Below, piece by piece: positions 12,254 to 12,784 of a stretch of DNA of 12,784 nt. Source of the stretch: HGM11416 sp034104345 (GTDB lineage Bacteria; Bacillota; Clostridia; Christensenellales; Borkfalkiaceae); contig JAXEDY010000011.1 in NCBI GenBank assembly GCA_034104345.1, forward strand, positions 1-12,784. Reading direction: 5' to 3'. The number at the start of each line of letters is the position of its first letter. Position 1 is the stretch's first letter. A model generated the notes under the pieces. That model searched no databases. It had not been told where the DNA came from and worked only from the letters and a program-made list of their open reading frames with translations. The position numbers and the translations under genes were made by a program.

Positions 12254-12290
12254 TTTTTGGGCGTTTTTCGGCTTATTTTTTGCCCAAAAA
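12254..12290. repeat. Inverted repeat TTTTTGGGC/GCCCAAAAA
   Basis: Perfect 9-bp arms (12254-12262 and 12282-12290) around a 19-base T-rich loop. It may be a weak terminator or part of an insertion-sequence end; no partner end is seen on the far side of the transposase fragment. Confidence 0.5.
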
Positions 12291-12294
12291 CCGT

Positions 12295-12329
12295 AAAAAT
12301 TGAGCCTGCATCTTCTCGATACAGGCTCA
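12295..12329 (-). terminator. Intrinsic terminator after the recombinase gene
   Basis: TGAGCCTG (12301-12308) and CAGGCTCA (12322-12329) form a perfect 8-bp stem with a 13-base loop. On the minus strand the stem is followed by ATTTTTACGG (the T-run complements A at 12296-12299). It is about 215 nt past the recombinase stop. The bases in between (12330-12544) hold no clear gene, only an 18-codon ORF at 12481-12537 without a ribosome site. Confidence 0.68.
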
Positions 12330-12544
12330 TAAACATAATATATGATGTTTTTATTAAATTCTAATCCAAGATTTAGCCCCTCGGATTACGGATATTAGCC
12401 TGTGCTCGTTATCTTTTGCCCTTAGCGACAAATTGCCCGTTTAATTTTAGGCTGTTATCACGATACTATTATCCTTATATTTATCCGCCGTAGCGGTTGT
12501 ATTCAGTTTTAATTTTTTTAAGTTTTTCCCTTATCATTCTTATG

Positions 12545-12784
12545 TTATATAAACACCTTTACCGTCAAATCTTGCCATTGATTTGGTCTAAGCATACCGT
12601 TCTTTTCCTTTCTATAAGACCTTGCCGATTTATAATCAATCGTAAATTCCCATACCAACTTTTTCATATCGTTTGGCACGTCAATTAAGTCAAAATTCAT
12701 ATACCAATTAAAGCACGTTTCCGTTACGGGAACAATGGTATGAACGAACTGTTTAATCACTTCTCTATCTACGTAATGTTCGGT
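12545..12784 (-). CDS. C-terminal end of a probable serine recombinase (start outside window)
   Basis: The frame is open from the right edge (79 codons), so the gene starts beyond the window. Visible sequence begins TEHYVDREVIKQFVHTIVPV and ends RPNQWQDLTVKVFI. The pattern of DRE-hydrophobic helix-FVHTIVPV-x-FNWYMNF resembles the coiled-coil/C-terminal tail of large serine recombinases of mobile elements. The catalytic resolvase domain and zinc ribbon would lie upstream, outside the window, so the call is moderate. A GTG at 12760 could mimic a start but is internal. Together with the IS21 fragment it marks mobile DNA at the right edge. Confidence 0.5.
   Translation of the reverse strand, partial: TEHYVDREVIKQFVHTIVPVTETCFNWYMNFDLIDVPNDMKKLVWEFTIDYKSARSYRKEKNGMLRPNQWQDLTVKVFI

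Noticed and set aside
12481..12537. 18-codon ORF after the recombinase
   Set aside because: Too short, no ribosome site; the frame is stopped just upstream inside the recombinase end.

Overview
The window looks like chromosome of a low-GC Gram-positive gut-type Firmicute (Clostridia; closer placement is inference). The basis is strong AGGAG-type ribosome sites, sigma-A and extended -10 promoters, SipW-type signal peptides and the gene families present. Every intact gene lies on the minus strand, so transcription runs from high to low coordinates. The one plus-strand coding trace is a broken remnant.

Layout from left to right. (1) 1-1055: two secreted proteins with SipW-type signal peptides, one cut by the window edge. 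They share a near-consensus promoter whose 17-bp spacer is almost entirely a G tract. (2) 1072-1575: AT-rich repeats, a frameshifted plus-strand remnant and a strong bidirectional terminator. (3) 1634-5505: a block of a MATE transporter, a HAD phosphatase and a DUF3737 beta-helix protein. It is enclosed by an inverted pair of a 17-bp repeat, each copy sitting next to a terminator hairpin. (4) 5528-8820: an apparent operon of small ORFs, a MutT-type Nudix hydrolase, a small ribbon-helix-helix-like protein, a Bcp peroxiredoxin and a second MATE transporter. Its promoter lies beside phased A-tracts. (5) 8931-11572: a set of small accessory genes with a different feel in codon use: a membrane protein, a TetR regulator, a GNAT acetyltransferase and a Cys-rich DUF5714 protein. 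Two segments here are bracketed by perfect 17-bp direct repeats. (6) 11615-12784: a truncated IS21-type transposase and the C-terminal end of a probable serine recombinase, which mark a mobile-element boundary.

How the genes work together (inference). The Nudix/Bcp/MATE operon combines nucleotide-pool cleaning, peroxide removal and export, which fits an oxidative or xenobiotic stress role. The TetR/membrane-protein pair looks like a self-regulated unit that may also drive the GNAT and DUF5714 genes, because no terminator is visible before 8976. No RNA genes, CRISPR array or complete mobile element were found. The most interesting signals are the G-tract promoter, the inverted repeat pair around the MATE block, and the two sets of direct repeats that suggest stepwise module insertion.
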